Shown piece after piece: positions 34,782-47,104 of a stretch of DNA of 64,000 nucleotides (the first letter of the stretch is position 1; every line of letters begins with the position of its first letter). The DNA is taken from assembly GCA_018907035.1 (NCBI GenBank), contig JACCIC010000165.1, forward strand, positions 558,001-622,000, written 5' to 3'. Made by a program: the position numbers and the translations under genes. Source of the stretch: Sycobia sp. Sy_11. Lineage: Eukaryota; Arthropoda; Insecta; Hymenoptera; Epichrysomallidae. The notes under the pieces were generated by a model, which was given only the letters and a program-made list of their open reading frames with translations, had not been told where the DNA came from and did no database searches.

Positions 34782-34796
34782 CGCCACCTAGTGGCC
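34782..34796 (-). promoter_or_regulatory. CTCF-like motif (copy A)
   Basis: Minus-strand GGCCACTAGGTGGCG, matching the CTCF core CCASYAGRKGGC. The same 15-mer occurs in the two other Helitron-like copies. Motif match only; binding is not shown. Confidence 0.35.
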
Positions 34797-34986
34797 GCTG
34801 GTGAAACTAACTACAAAACTGTTAACTTAATTTATTGTTAAAAGTAAAATGATTTTCAAGAAAAAACATAGTCTATGTCCTTCCCAAGATAATATAGAAT
34901 CTATATTTCAAATTTCAGAAGAATCGGTTTAGTAGTTTTTTCGGTTATCGCGTACAAACAAAAACACGCTTTGTCTTTATAAATTC

Positions 34987-35027
34987 GTATGATATGATAT
35001 GATATGATATGATATATTTTGATATGA
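34987..35027. repeat. (GATAT)n microsatellite
   Basis: Five-base repeat at the outer edge of Helitron-like copy A, with a TTT interruption. Confidence 0.9.
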
Positions 35028-35229
35028 TTAATAATCTACTCTCAAATTAAAATTCAAAAAAATTTAATAGTATAATCAATACAATTTTAAATTCAAACTA
35101 ATTAAAAAATAGATATAGATAATTTTTAAGACTTAAAGACATTGAAGAATTTTTATAATAAGTTTCGCATAGAATATAAATCTTGTTTTATTTTAAAATC
35201 TTAAATACCTAATTCAAAGTGCAAAAAAA

Positions 35230-35690
35230 AGGTCGAGTCCGCGGCCGACTGACGCATATACTCGTAAGTTTAAACATCGTAAATGCCAGATATTACGCAG
35301 GTACGGAAAAGGAAAACTGAGAATCCTGACGGACTACGCGATTTCGTTCATTCACTTTTCCTCCCAAGGGAGGAAAAGTAAAATTCTGTTTTCTGATCGG
35401 TCGGGAAGCGGCCATAAACACTTTTCCTCCCCAGGGAGGAAAAGCAGTATTTTGCTTCCTCTAGACAGCTACAGTAAATCGTATTTTGCGCCCCGAGTGC
35501 AGGAATAGTACATTTCTTACCAAGTATGGAAAGACTTTATTTACGAAATGAAAGGTTTGCGCCCCGAGGCGAAGTCGAGGGTTCTAACGAGGTTCGTAAA
35601 AAAGCCTTTTCGTACTAGGTAAGGACTATATTTTTCCTCATGACAACCGGAAAGTGGTGAAGGTGCGATTTGTAGGTTAGAATGAGGAAA
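35230..35690. other. GC-richer palindrome-bearing unit, unknown class
   Basis: Two near-identical perfect-arm palindromes, ACTTTTCCTCCC-AA-GGGAGGAAAAGT (35354-35379) and CTTTTCCTCCC-CA-GGGAGGAAAAG (35421-35444). The phrase GCGCCCCGAG occurs twice near 35490 and 35552, and there is a GAGGCGAAGTCGAGG foldback. No reading frame and no terminal repeats were found. Confidence 0.5.
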
Positions 35691-35699
35691 AAATATTTA

Positions 35700-36905
35700 T
35701 TAAATTAAATTTATTAGTTCGCAACGAATTGCGGGTGTCCACAATTAAATACGCACGAAACGTCTATTAGCATGATTATGATTGAATTTTAATTGTTTAA
35801 ACAAATTTTATAGCTCGTTGAATGTCGAAAATATGTTCCATTTTCATTGTTTATTTCACAATAAAAAAATTTATTTTTTAAGTTTTGAGTGTACGTATTT
35901 TTGTTCAAAATTATTTCCTGCACAACTTTCATACGAAACATTTTTCAAATAAAGCAATAGTTTTTAAACTATTGAAGAAATAATAAACAAGAGCATTTTT
36001 TTGTAATAAATGAACATGTTTCGAGTGGATAATTATCTCGACAGCTTAGGATCTTTTATTCTACACATCCTCAACTATCATTTAGTGCAAAAAAATAGTT
36101 GTTGGATACCTCGATACATAATATTCTTTTCAAATAGCATGTATCAGATCGACCAAATAAGAAAATATATAGTATTTAATATTAATAAAAAGAAACAGTT
36201 ACATTAGACTTACAACTATAAATAATAGTTTTTAGATGCAATCTATTAACTGTTCTATAAGAATAATTATACGATTTAATATATTTATAAGTACATATAA
36301 ATTTTTTTGAAAATGATTATAACGATTATCTTTATTGTCTTTTTGGTTCAGTTTATTATATGGAAAAGAAAAGTATGTAAAAGATATTATGTTTTAACAT
36401 GTTCATAAATTACGAATTGCACACGAAATACTTTAAACCTCGCGCGCCGGAAGTTGCTCAAATTAAGCTAGATGCAATTTCACCTCTAAAAGTATAGGCT
36501 AGTTTTAAGTGATGTTGTGTTCTCTGAGTTATCTGAAGGAATTCAGATAGATTATTTCTTTATACTAGATTGTTACACAATATATACGTCATGTATATAT
36601 TAATCTAATATGTAACCACAATGTATATTTCGATTCAGTATCGTATAGAAAATATAGTTTACTTAAGACTGACTTTACTGAGGTGTATATGTGTGTGATA
36701 TTCCGCATCTTCCAAAAAAATTTTGAACAACCTCATCTTGAAGTCGGAGCCAGTAACGGCCTTTAGCCCATATTTTACACTTGGATTGTTTAACGAGCAA
36801 TTTTGCCTTATAAAAGTGTGGTGGATTCTTTTTTTGTTAAATAAATCAACGTTTTTTCTGTATTCAATGCGTAAAGCGAGTAAGGTATGTAGGCTACTTA
36901 TTGTG

Positions 36906-36991
<86 letters not shown>

Positions 36992-39274
36992 TATAGGAAT
37001 GGATGTATGTATGCCATGTCAATGAGTAGTAAAGGGCTGATAAGCTAGACTAGAAAATTGATTTGATCTTGGTTCAACCGTACCACACATTTGAATATTA
37101 AAGCTGTATACTGAAATTATAATTTCAAGTTGATACATAATGGATGATTACATGTACTTAGTTAATTGGGATGAATTTCCGTACGGCGCTGTAGTATTAA
37201 TACGTCAATATCTCAACCAGGACTGTCTTGATTGCTGCCCATTAGATTATTAGTTGATATGGATTGACTTTCTTTAGATTAATTTTTACTTTAATTTATG
37301 ACAGCACTTCAGACAAATCTTGTAATATCATAATCTCCGTCATTATATTTTGTTCCATGTTTTAGGTAAATTTATGCTATTCTATAATAAATATATATAA
37401 AAAAATGTTTAGTTTTTTGAATAAGAATTACTTCTGTTTCATGTTCTTGGTCTATCTAATAATATAATAATTAAGACTATAGAATAATATAATCTAATAA
37501 TTAAATAGCTTAGTAAATGTAGCAAAATAATGATATTTAACAAAAATTTTTTATATTGGAAAAGCTGTATTGCAAAACTAAAATGTAAAAAACATGTGTA
37601 TATTCACCTAATGGAAATATTTGCCGACTAGATTATATTGTATTCTAATTCGACTGAATATTATTAAAATTGTATCTAAAAAAATTATAAAATGAAACTT
37701 TTTGAAAGCTGACTAATATAAGCAAATTTATATTTTATGATGCTATAGAAAATTCAACAGTGGATTAATTTGTGAATGAGATTGATAATAATAGATCTTT
37801 ATAGTTCTTTGAATTTCATAATTATCAATTCAAATAACACTTGGAAGAAAGTATAAATTGTATAAAGACGAATTAGAAAATTAATAGTTTCTATGATTTG
37901 ATCGTGAAGTACAATTAACATAATCATATTTACTTTTGTACAAACTGAACTAGGTTATTATTTATATGTTTATTTATATAATATAGAATACTTTGGACTA
38001 CTATTGCTAAAAACATGCAAGGTATGATTAATTAAAGAATTTGACTGTTACACATTTTTTTGTCAGAGGTAAAAGAATAAAGGTAATTCATAATCAAAAA
38101 AATACCTAGATAAATATATATCAAAATAAAAACTCTTTTTTGATATAAAAAAAATACAACTTACCTAATAGAAATTTAAATTCAAATTAAAAGAAATAAT
38201 ACATTTGTTAATGTATTCACTAAGCAGTGATAAAACACATGTTTATTTTATTTTAAAACATGTTTATTTTATTTTAAATTTTATTATTATATATTTTGAG
38301 TTTAAATCATGGATGTAAATAAAAAATTTTAATTTGATGCATTTTTTGTAAAGCATCCATGCAATTCATAAGAATTTAAGTGTAATTATGTATTTTATAC
38401 AAATATTTTTCTAAAATAAAGCAAAAATATAATACGAATACAAAAGAAATTATATAATCGAATTGCAACTTAAAATACTGATATCATTAACCAATAGTTA
38501 TGTCCAGTTTCATATTTATTCTTACATACCAAGTAATATGGAATTGCTTAGACTTTAAGATCTTGGTAATCACTTGATACTATAGATCAAATTCACATGT
38601 CAAGTGATACTTATATGCTAATATCTCTTGTCTTGACTGTTCTCAAGATAATAATGCAAATGATTTATTAAATAGTTAAATAATGTCTGTGTAACATATA
38701 CTCACAATGTACCCTGTCGTTAGAGTTATTTTTTCTCAAATATATTACAAATGTAAAAATTCCTTTACTGTTATATCTCTTATACTTATCAACTGCTCTG
38801 TTATGGACCTGTGCTATTTATTCATTGTTATATAAGTATATTGATATTATTATTGCAATATATAGAAAATTTTAATTAATATTTCCAAAACGATAATCCT
38901 GATATTAATATAATTTTTAATATTTTCATTTCTAATATTCAGATATATTATAAAAAAATTTTTTAAATAAAAAACTAATTAAAAAATATAATTAATTAGT
39001 TATCAGAACGGAAGTAAATTTACTTCGATCTCGTATTTCCTGAATTTTTATTGTAGACAGTAAAAAATATTTTATATGCATTTTTAGACATGTCTACCGG
39101 TGGCGAAACTTTCTTAGATATCATACATTTTCTCTAAGCAGGGTAAAAAGAATAAAAAAAATTCGTACAATTTCTCTTCTGTTCTACGTGGTACTTGTGC
39201 TTTCAAAAAAAGTAATTATTATAAATTTTAGGTATCAATTACATTGTAACGGACTTTTTCGTTACGATTATACA

Positions 39275-39321
<47 letters not shown>

Positions 39322-39800
39322 CCATTATATGTTACAGTTATACGCATAATGCTTTATGCTTTAAGAAGAAAAATTTTCAGCTACAGGCATGTAATTCTAT
39401 ATATTGATATACACACATAGTACACTTTGTGTTTATATCGTACGTAATGAATTAATTTAACATGAGTTGTATAAAGGAAAGGATGAGTGAGTGAAAGATT
39501 TAACAACAAAAGAAATGTACAATTCACGAAACAAATAAATACTCTTGCTTTGGTGGAAATACCCACATGGTTTTGGGGGAAAAACCGTAGCAAGAGGAAT
39601 CTTTATTAAGGTATTAACTTAAATACGATTATTCAATCTTTATTGATACAAATACGAGAAACTTAAAAACAACTTAAGCTATATAGCGATAAAAAAAGGT
39701 TAATTTAACAATAAACTAGTAATGAATTCACTATGGATAATTCCGCAAACTTATTAAGATCTCTCTTACCGAATATATGGCGCTACATACGCGTACGCAA
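35700..39800. other. long AT-rich region, no gene recognised
   Basis: TA tracts at 36909-36981 and 39280-39318 and short frames without motifs. A 37-codon ORF at 37140-37253 (MDDYMYLVNWDEFPYGAVVL...) is the only coding-like patch. No transposon end could be identified. Confidence 0.4.
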
Positions 39801-39821
39801 TTTGACGCAATTCGAAAACGT

Positions 39822-40560
39822 TTGCTAACAGTCAACCAAAAATTGATTCGAAAGAACATTTCTACCGCCAATTTGGCATTGTATAAGCGTAATTCAAGTG
39901 AATTTTTGCGTCGATTCGTAATCGTTAATGAAACATAAGTCCACCACTACACTGCTGAAACCAAAGAACAGTCTAAACAGTGGATTGGACCAGGGGCACA
40001 AACTCCAAAGAAGGCAAAAACATTTTTTTCGGTGAACAAGGTTACGGCTACTGTTTCTTTTGGGAGGTATTATATACATTGATTTCCTTGAAAAAGGTAA
40101 AACTATCACTGGTCAATAGTACGTAGACTTATTGCAACATTTGAGCCACGAACTGAAAATTAAACGACCTCACCTGGCGAAGAAAAAATCTTGTTTTATC
40201 ACGATAACGCACCAGTGCACACGTCAATCGTTGCGATGGCTAAAATCAATGATCTGAAGTTTGAATTGATGCCGCACCCTCCCAACTCTCCAGACCTAGC
40301 CCCGAGTGACTATTATCTGGTTCCTAACCTCAAAAAATGGCTTGGCGGAAGAGATTTGCGGACAATGAAGAAGTAATCGAAGCTATAAATGGGTATTTTG
40401 AGTAGCTTGACAAATCAGCCTGTAGAGATAGCATTGCTAGACTAGAACACCGCTATGAGAAATGTATCAGCCTTGAAGGAGATTATGTTGAGAAATAAAA
40501 AAAAATTCTTAAAAACGTTGTTTTTCTTGGTCAGGTCGGAAACTTATCAATCCACCCTCG
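39822..40560 (+). pseudogene. mariner, 5'-truncated transposase with intact right end
   Basis: Same family as 12199-13346 and 62620-63742. The coding part starts mid-gene (LLTVNQKLIRKN-type) and includes the HDNAPVHTSIVAMAKIN block. The PHPPNSPDLAPSDYYLVPNL block keeps the third catalytic Asp. The first catalytic Asp region is lost (reads as VNET). A frameshift after RTMKK (40376) and stops precede the end near 40497. The right terminal repeat runs to 40560 and is followed by TA. The left end and the HTH domain are absent. Confidence 0.8.
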
Positions 40561-40576
40561 TATATGAGTAATATTA

Positions 40577-41882
40577 GGAGTGTGAATAAGTCTTTCCCGT
40601 TTTTTGTAAGAGATGGCGCCACCAATACTGTGCGAGTATTCAATGGTTACATATGTCATAATCAAAGCTTATTCATATGTCAACAATTCCATACTAACAC
40701 ATTAGTTAAAATTTTTTCGCATCATAAATTTTTGATATCGTGAAAATGTCGAAATTTGAGCCGTGTCGACGTCATTTGCGGGAAGTTTCACTTTATTGGT
40801 TCAATTTGAAGAAATCTGCTGCCGAGACGCATCGATTGCTTCAGGAGGCTTATGGAGAAGGTTGTGTCGATGATTCAAGTGTTCGCGGATGGTTTCGACG
40901 CTTCAAAAGCGGTGATTTCGACGTGGAAGACAAGGAGCGTTCCGGGCGGCCGCAAATCTTTGAAGATCGAGAATTGGCGACTTTGCTTGATGAAGATTCT
41001 TGTCAAACGCAATAAGAACTTGCTGAAGCATTGGGAGTTGACCGAACAACCATTTCCAAGCGTTTGAAAGCCATGGGAATGATCCAAAAGCAAGGAAATT
41101 GGGTGCCGTACGAACTGAAGCTGAGAGACGTTGAACGGCGTTTTTTCACTTGCGAACAGCTGCTTCAGCGACATAAAAGAAAGGGTTTTCTGCATCGTAT
41201 CGTGACTGGCGATGAAAAGTGGATACGTTACGATAATCCGAAGCGAAGAAAATCATGGGGACTACCCGGCCATGCATCATCATCGACGGCCAAGCCAAAT
41301 ATTCATGGCGCCAAGCTCATGCTCTGTATATGGTGGGACCAGCTAGGTGTGGTTTACTATGAGCTTCTGAAACCGAATGAAAGGATCACAGGCGAGGTCT
41401 ATCGACGACAATTGATGCGTTTGAGCCGCGCACTGTGAGAAAAACGGCCACAATACTCCGACAGGCACGACAAAGTTATTTTGCAACATGACAATGCTCG
41501 CCCACATGTTACACCGCCGGTGAAAACATACTTAGAAACGCTTAAACGCCTAATACTTAATAACGCTAATAAAAGGAAGTCCTACCCCACCCGCCGTATA
41601 GTCCAGACGTTGCTCCGCCTGATTACCATCTCTTCAGATCGATGACGCATGGCCTGGCTGACCAGCACTTCCATTCCTACGAGGAAGCCAAAAAATGGGT
41701 GGATGACTGGATAGAGGCCAAACCGGTCGAATTTTTTCGCAACGGGATTCGTATGTTGCCAGAAAGATGGGAAAAAGTTGTAGCTAGCGATGGCCAATAC
41801 TTTCAATAATTCATTTGTAACCATTTTTTCACAATAAAGGCTCAAAATTTGAAAAAAAACGGGAAAGACTTATTCACATACC
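40577..41882 (+). mobile_element. mariner, full length
   Basis: Terminal repeats read GTGTGAATAAGTCTTTCCCG at the left and the inverted equivalent (ATGTGAATAAGTCTTTCCCG) at the right, around 1.3 kb. It begins only 16 bp after the end of the previous, different mariner. A TA precedes the left end; the right flank is TG, so that target copy has mutated. Confidence 0.85.
40746..41819 (+). pseudogene. mariner transposase, nearly intact
   Basis: ATG 40746 (MSKFEPCRRHLREVSLYW). It has HTH motifs, GRPQIFEDREL and a GDEKWIRYDNP block with the first catalytic Asp. It is interrupted by TAA at 41013 where relatives have Glu, and by TGA at 41438. HDNARPH supplies the second Asp. After KTYLETLK an extra ~25-bp insertion shifts the frame. 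Beyond it the natural frame continues as PPYSPDVAPPDYHLFRSM, with Pro where the family usually has Ser and the third Asp kept, to TAA at 41817. Least decayed mariner gene in the window: three lesions. Confidence 0.85.
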
Positions 41883-42424
41883 TGATAGTTATTACATTAC
41901 ATCGCCCATACGTATAAATATCTCAGCACTATGGGAACTTTCGGTTTTGTTGTATATATTGGATACTTTATCTTAGTATTTTCTTTTTCCTTTATTAAAT
42001 ATATATTTAGTTTGTTTAGTTTATTTATTATTAATAACGAACACTAATAATAATTAACATAATAACAATCGTCCGTTTATGCCTAATTTTATAAATTGCT
42101 GATGAAATTAAAGGTTATTTATTATATATATATATTAATACTATTATTATATACAACTATTAAGATTACTATTCTTTTAATATAAGTTTAAAGTGTAGAG
42201 ATATTCACATAAATATTTTAATTATAACTTTATAAAATGAAATTATAATAATTATAATTTTAATCATAAATACATACATATTTATTTACAACTTTGGTCA
42301 TTTTTGCGCTATGATTACGATTCAAAAAACTACATGCATATAATTTTGCGAAGATTACGAATAAACTTATTAATTATGTATAAAATCTGCAGAAACATCC
42401 GCAATAACAAAGGTTGTAAGACAA

Positions 42425-43038
42425 AGACGGAAGGGATTTTTGCATCATATTGTGACTTGGGACGAATAATTGATGCATTACGATAATCACAAGTGTAGAT
42501 AATCATGGGGATATCTCGGCCGTGCTTCCACGTCGACGACCAAATCGAATATTCACGGTTGCAAGGTCAAGCTCAGTATTTCGTGAGACCAGTTCAGCAT
42601 ACTTTATTATGAGTTGTTAAAATCAACTGAAACAATCGTAGGCGATCGTTATCGAATGTAATTAATGCGTTTGAGCCGAGCATTGAAAGACAAACGACCA
42701 CAATACAACGATAGACATGAAAAAGTAATTTTTCAGCATAACAATGCTCGGCTCCATGCGCGAATGTCGTGTAAAGACATACTTGGAATCGTTGAAATGG
42801 GAAGTTCTACCCCAGCTGCCGTATGTTTTAAACATTGCTCCCTCAGACTATCACTTTTTTCGATAAATGGCACACGACCTGACTGACCAGTACTTCTGAA
42901 TTTATGAAGAAGTAAAAAAATTGGATCGATTCGTGAATTGCTTTAAAAGATCACTCGATTTTTCAACACGGGATTCGTATGCTGCCCGAATGATGGGAAA
43001 AAGTAGTAACCAGTGATGGACAATACTGTGAATTATAA
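42425..43038 (+). pseudogene. mariner transposase, C-terminal part
   Basis: Related to 40746-41819 but more diverged. It starts at the region before the first catalytic Asp (here a WDE-type block with a stop), continues through LSRALKDKRPQYNDRHEKV and QHNNARLHARM (HDN now HNN), and ends at TAA 43036 after ...GQYCEL. The family right end (ATAGCGTAAGCAAAGTTATA) follows to about 43108. The N-terminal half is missing. Confidence 0.75.
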
Positions 43039-43194
43039 ATGTATAACCAAGTTTTTTACAATAAAGTCTCAAAATTCGGAAAAAATAGCGTAAGCAAAGT
43101 TATACACCTAATAGATCCACCGTTGAAGTGAAAGTTTGTATTCGAGGGTGAGAATTAAGAACACGAGAATGATTTTTGTTAAATTGGTGGGTTT

Positions 43195-43375
43195 CAATGC
43201 TTTTTTGACTGTCAAAATTAGATCAAACGTAATGATAGCTCTTCAGGCCACATTAATCACCAACAAATGTGTATCTTTGTGTCAAATGAATCTGATGAAC
43301 CATTACATCCTGGACGCTTTTTATCTTCAATATTAAAATCATCACTTTTGAAACGTACAAATCATCAAATTCATT
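43195..43375 (-). pseudogene. mariner N-terminal fragment, minus strand
   Basis: Minus-strand reading gives RFKSDDFNIEDKKRPG, the typical end of the first mariner HTH domain before the SGRP linker. Nothing else of the element is recognisable. Confidence 0.5.
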
Positions 43376-43379
43376 TTTC

Positions 43380-45400
43380 TTAAAATTATAACAATAAAAT
43401 CAACTTTTTCGCAATACCATTTTATTGTTTTATAATTTAAAATTTTTCTATGCAATAAAACATTCAAAATGCATTCAATTTTGTTTCCATCTATTTACGA
43501 TACTGATCCAAAACTTGTCTGCCACTATTATTAATATCTCACATACCTTCTATCTGAAGTTGTATGCTGGTATCAGTTTATCAGAGTAGACTACACAAAA
43601 GCAGAGGGAGTTTATACAGATAGATAATGCAATAGATATATGGACAATGCAATGCACAGATAAAATAAAATCCTAAATTATCTCAACATTCATTAATATA
43701 AATTTAATGCTGATTTTTATTATTTGTCAAACAGAAAAATATCAATAAACAATTATACTTAGAATTATTTAATCGATAAATTATACATGATCTTATGGTA
43801 GAGATTTTATTATAATAGTAAAATAATAAAAAATTTAAACAAAATAAGATTACAATAAAATTTTTATTTTTTCAGTTGCTTCGTGAGTGCATCCTCACAT
43901 ACATGGCGTTTCACATGGACAGTGCTGAGTACTGTCAAGCTCAACACAAATAGGAGAGGAAACCGAGAAGGAAGAGCTAATAGAAGTCATTAAAAGTCAT
44001 TATCTGCGTGTAAAAAACAGAAAAAATAACAATTAAAGGTACAAAAAAATCATTTCACAGCAAAGTGCATCAAACGAGCATATAAAACTATGTTATGGAG
44101 ATTCGATTGTGAAATAATAATTATCATAACCATTAATTATTGAACAACATTATTAAGTTAAAATATATGTGGCAATATTTTATCGTTTCAGAGTAATCAA
44201 ATTTTTTTTATTGAGCAGCTATTAAACAAATTTAAACATATACTCTTGTGAGTTATAGTCATCAGGTGAACACGCGACGGCCAAAATAAGTTAAGAGTTT
44301 AATTATATACCAAGAGTATTACCAGTGTCCGAAAAGGTATTCACACATGATTACCAAGCTTAAGCTTATTATAAGTCCAAGACTTTAGAAGTATGTGTTA
44401 GGCACCTCTCTTTCCCCTAAATATTTCTAAGGAGACCGTATAGGGCCATAGGCACATCGACTGATTTTCTAATTCTTAAAAAGTAGTAAAATTCCGAAGC
44501 ATATAAATATGCATGGCCAGTGTATGTTGAGGGTATGAACAGTATGCGTAAATAAGCCATCTCACCAATCGACAAATAATCATAAGCCACAGAAGTATAT
44601 GTGTTTATGCATTATATAATATATAATTAGAGTAAACATATAATTATAGTAAATAATATAGTAACATATAATTGTAGTAAACCATTCATGTAATTATTTT
44701 TAATTGATGAAGTGATTTTTAGTTTCTTAGTTTTCCATGCAATATATATGTAATATTTATTATTATCCGTAATAGATTGTGCAATTTATTATGTGCATAG
44801 ATTAAATAATGAACCAATCAGGTCATTATATTTGAAAACGAATAATATTTTTTTATCCGCCCGATGCATTGTCCTCATAATCTCATTATACAACTTTGCA
44901 TCTATTAGGACCTTGAACAAATTTTTACTCACTTTTATAAAATAAAAGTTTTTTTTAAATTATAAGAAATAAGACTTTTTTTATTTTAATTATTGCGACT
45001 TTTTCCATATATGGTATAATATGAGTTATGCGTCGAAAAAGTAAGATATTTTTTGAGGCTATCCGAGCGTAAGAATAAGTATGATGGAGAGCTAGGCCAT
45101 ATACCATGTATTACAATAGAAGATAATCGGAAGGCACTATGTTAGTTCTCATTGGAGTTCAAGGTATGATTTTCTTATCCTGCCTGTGCTCGTATCGCGG
45201 CTGCTTTTCGTTTAGGGCTTAACTCATTAATTGCATTTGATATCAATGTCTTATAATATTCTCAGTCGGTTTCAGTGGCTCATAATAAATTAGATCCTAA
45301 TGATTTTGCTAAATAAAGAGACGGACATATTATAAATATTTTTGTATTCATTTTCTAATTATAAAATCCAAGATACTGTGGATATTTGGGATTGCAGCCG
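43380..45400. other. AT-rich; possible exon at 43877-43954 and a Tc1-like end
   Basis: At 43877-43954 a pyrimidine tract ending TTTTTTCAG precedes a 26-codon frame (LLRECILTYMAFHMDSAEYC...) with balanced codon use that stops at TAG 43952. This could be a terminal exon of an unrecognised gene. At 44322 CAGTGTCCGAAAAGGTATTC resembles a Tc1-type terminus, but no matching partner end was found. The rest is unremarkable. Confidence 0.25.
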
Positions 45401-45404
45401 CTTT

Positions 45405-45665
45405 CAGCTAGCTCAGATATCGATCGTGACTGAGAAATTTTTCCAAATCTTTATCTTCAAATTTTTTTGGTCCTTCTTTATTAAGTTCAAAATTATTATT
45501 TTTAAAGCGTTGACACCGACTTTGCTTGCAGTATCCAACGGAACATTGGCATCTAAAGCCGTGACAAGAATTCTGTGCTTCAGCTGAGATTTCTTTTTCA
45601 ATAAAGTAGTGCAATAAAGTTTTCCGCCAAAACATTTTATTTGAATTAAAGGAAGATATTTTCAT
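45405..45665 (-). pseudogene. mariner N-terminal fragment, minus strand
   Basis: Minus-strand frames read MFWRKTLLHYFIEKEISAE and FKNNNFELN...GPKKFEDKDLEKFL, the first HTH domain and linker of a mariner transposase. Two frames overlap, so at least one frameshift is present. It is cut off after HDRYLS, and no catalytic region follows. Confidence 0.55.
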
Positions 45666-45919
45666 AGATCATAAAAATTAATTTGTTCACACTATATTGA
45701 ACTACCATACACTGACATTTCGATGATAGATACAGTACTTTCTTATATATCTGTTACCGATTCAACATTCCATCTACGGAATGCTGCTATTATCATCTTT
45801 AAAACAGCAGAGAGAAATTGTTCAAGGTTCTATTATCTATAGATAGACTGGAAGCCTGTTTAATGAAAATAACTTGAGTACGTATAACTATATATTGTAT
45901 CTTGGGGAATAAACTAAAG

Positions 45920-46134
45920 TTTTTTTTTTATATGTTATTTAACGTCACTCTATTTATGCTTCTAAATAACGGTGCTAATCAGCGACGGAGGTGTACAGTG
46001 TTTGTAAACGAAGCACATGTAAATTATTACAGCGGTGCTTGTGTCAATCGGCCGAAACCGCGATTTGAACTCGGATCACCAAGTTACTAGTCCTTCGCTC
46101 CAGCGATCGAGCCATCGTAGGCCTGAAATAATGA
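45920..46134 (-). mobile_element. tRNA-derived SINE
   Basis: On the minus strand a tRNA-like head starts near 46122. It has a polymerase III A box TGGCTCGATCGCTGG (46100-46114) and B box GAGTTCAAATC (46062-46072). A tRNA-unrelated body and a ten-base A tail (45929-45920) follow. A target duplication TAAACTAAAG / TAAACTAAGG (45910-45919 and 46135-46144) flanks it. The arm sequences no longer fold into a good anticodon stem. Such elements are transcribed by Pol III and moved by LINE machinery. Confidence 0.8.
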
Positions 46135-46866
46135 TAAACTAAGGTAATATGAACCTTTGGAAATACACTTTTTAATTTATTATAAAACTTTTTAGGAAAT
46201 AGGAATACGGTAGGACATTTTTTATTTTATCGTTATTCCATAGTAAAAATTAACATAGAATAAAAAATAAATTTATTTATAAAGTTCTTTATTATGAGCT
46301 GATTAATACAAGCGACTATTTGAAATTTATATTAGATACAATGCTGTTTTATTTGTAAAAAATAATGATCATCAGAATTCAGAAGCACTGACTGTTGTAT
46401 AAATTTCCTTGACCTAAATAAATATTATCGATTGTAGGTTTCCTATTCTCCGTTGTTATACCTATGTTACTCCCTATTTTAGATATTGCCGGTTGAGTTT
46501 CAATAGATATACTATGCTTATAACAATATTTGAAGTTACATGGCTATCCCGTCTGTTTTATGATTCTTCACTATGCTAGCGTCTTCTTTCTCTATATCCG
46601 AGATCTTTGATATCTTTTATTTTTAATTTTTCCCGTATAGCTGATATCTTTATCAACGCCAGAAATGGTGATGAGTAGTAACGTTGATCTAAATCTTTCA
46701 TTTTCTCCTAGTGTTTGTTTGGTAAGGATTTCTGATAATTTAACATTGGTAAATAAGTATGTTAATATGAGAGAGGAGAAGCGGGAAAGTAACTCTCACA
46801 CGATCCATCAGGTTCAAAGCTGATTTATTTTATCTATAACATAATGGTTCACTGTCCTATGTATAA

Positions 46867-46867
<1 letters not shown>

Positions 46868-46903
<36 letters not shown>
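46868..46903. repeat. (TA)n microsatellite
   Basis: Plain TA run next to the GC-rich lead-in of the LINE remnant. Confidence 0.95.
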
Positions 46904-46905
<2 letters not shown>

Positions 46906-47104
46906 GGCTTGATGATCCAGATCGTTCCGTCATAGGCTCCGCTTTTGTCTTCGTACCGTCGCCGTGAGTTCACTGCGCACTCACACTCCGTAGGCTACTG
47001 CGTGGCTTCGCAGCAATGACGCGTCTCTCTTGTCCTCTTCGATTCCTCAACTGTAGGTTCAATCGTTGATGTTTATACTAGCTTGCCCATTTGCCCTGAT
47101 TGAT

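Larger units (their letters stand above)
32936..35005 (-). mobile_element. Helitron-like non-autonomous repeat, copy A
   Basis: Read on the minus strand the element ends with a 6-bp hairpin (TCTCGG-GCGAAG-CCGAGA), nine bases, then CTAG followed by T. This is the Helitron 3' signature (hairpin plus CTRR, A/T target). Inside, from that end, are a TA tract (33149-33206), a 60-bp minisatellite (33300-34135), a (GA)n tract and a conserved ~400-bp distal block ending TTGTTTGTACGCGATAACCG (minus strand). No Rep/helicase gene is present. The far end is not resolved. Confidence 0.6.

Noticed and set aside
44322..44545. Tc1-like element starting CAGTGTCCGAAAAGG
   Set aside because: No partner terminal repeat, TA pair or transposase found; kept only as a note in the regional entry.
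46040..46124. tRNA gene on the minus strand
   Set aside because: A and B boxes are present, but the anticodon stem does not pair and the unit has an A tail and target duplication, so it is a SINE head.
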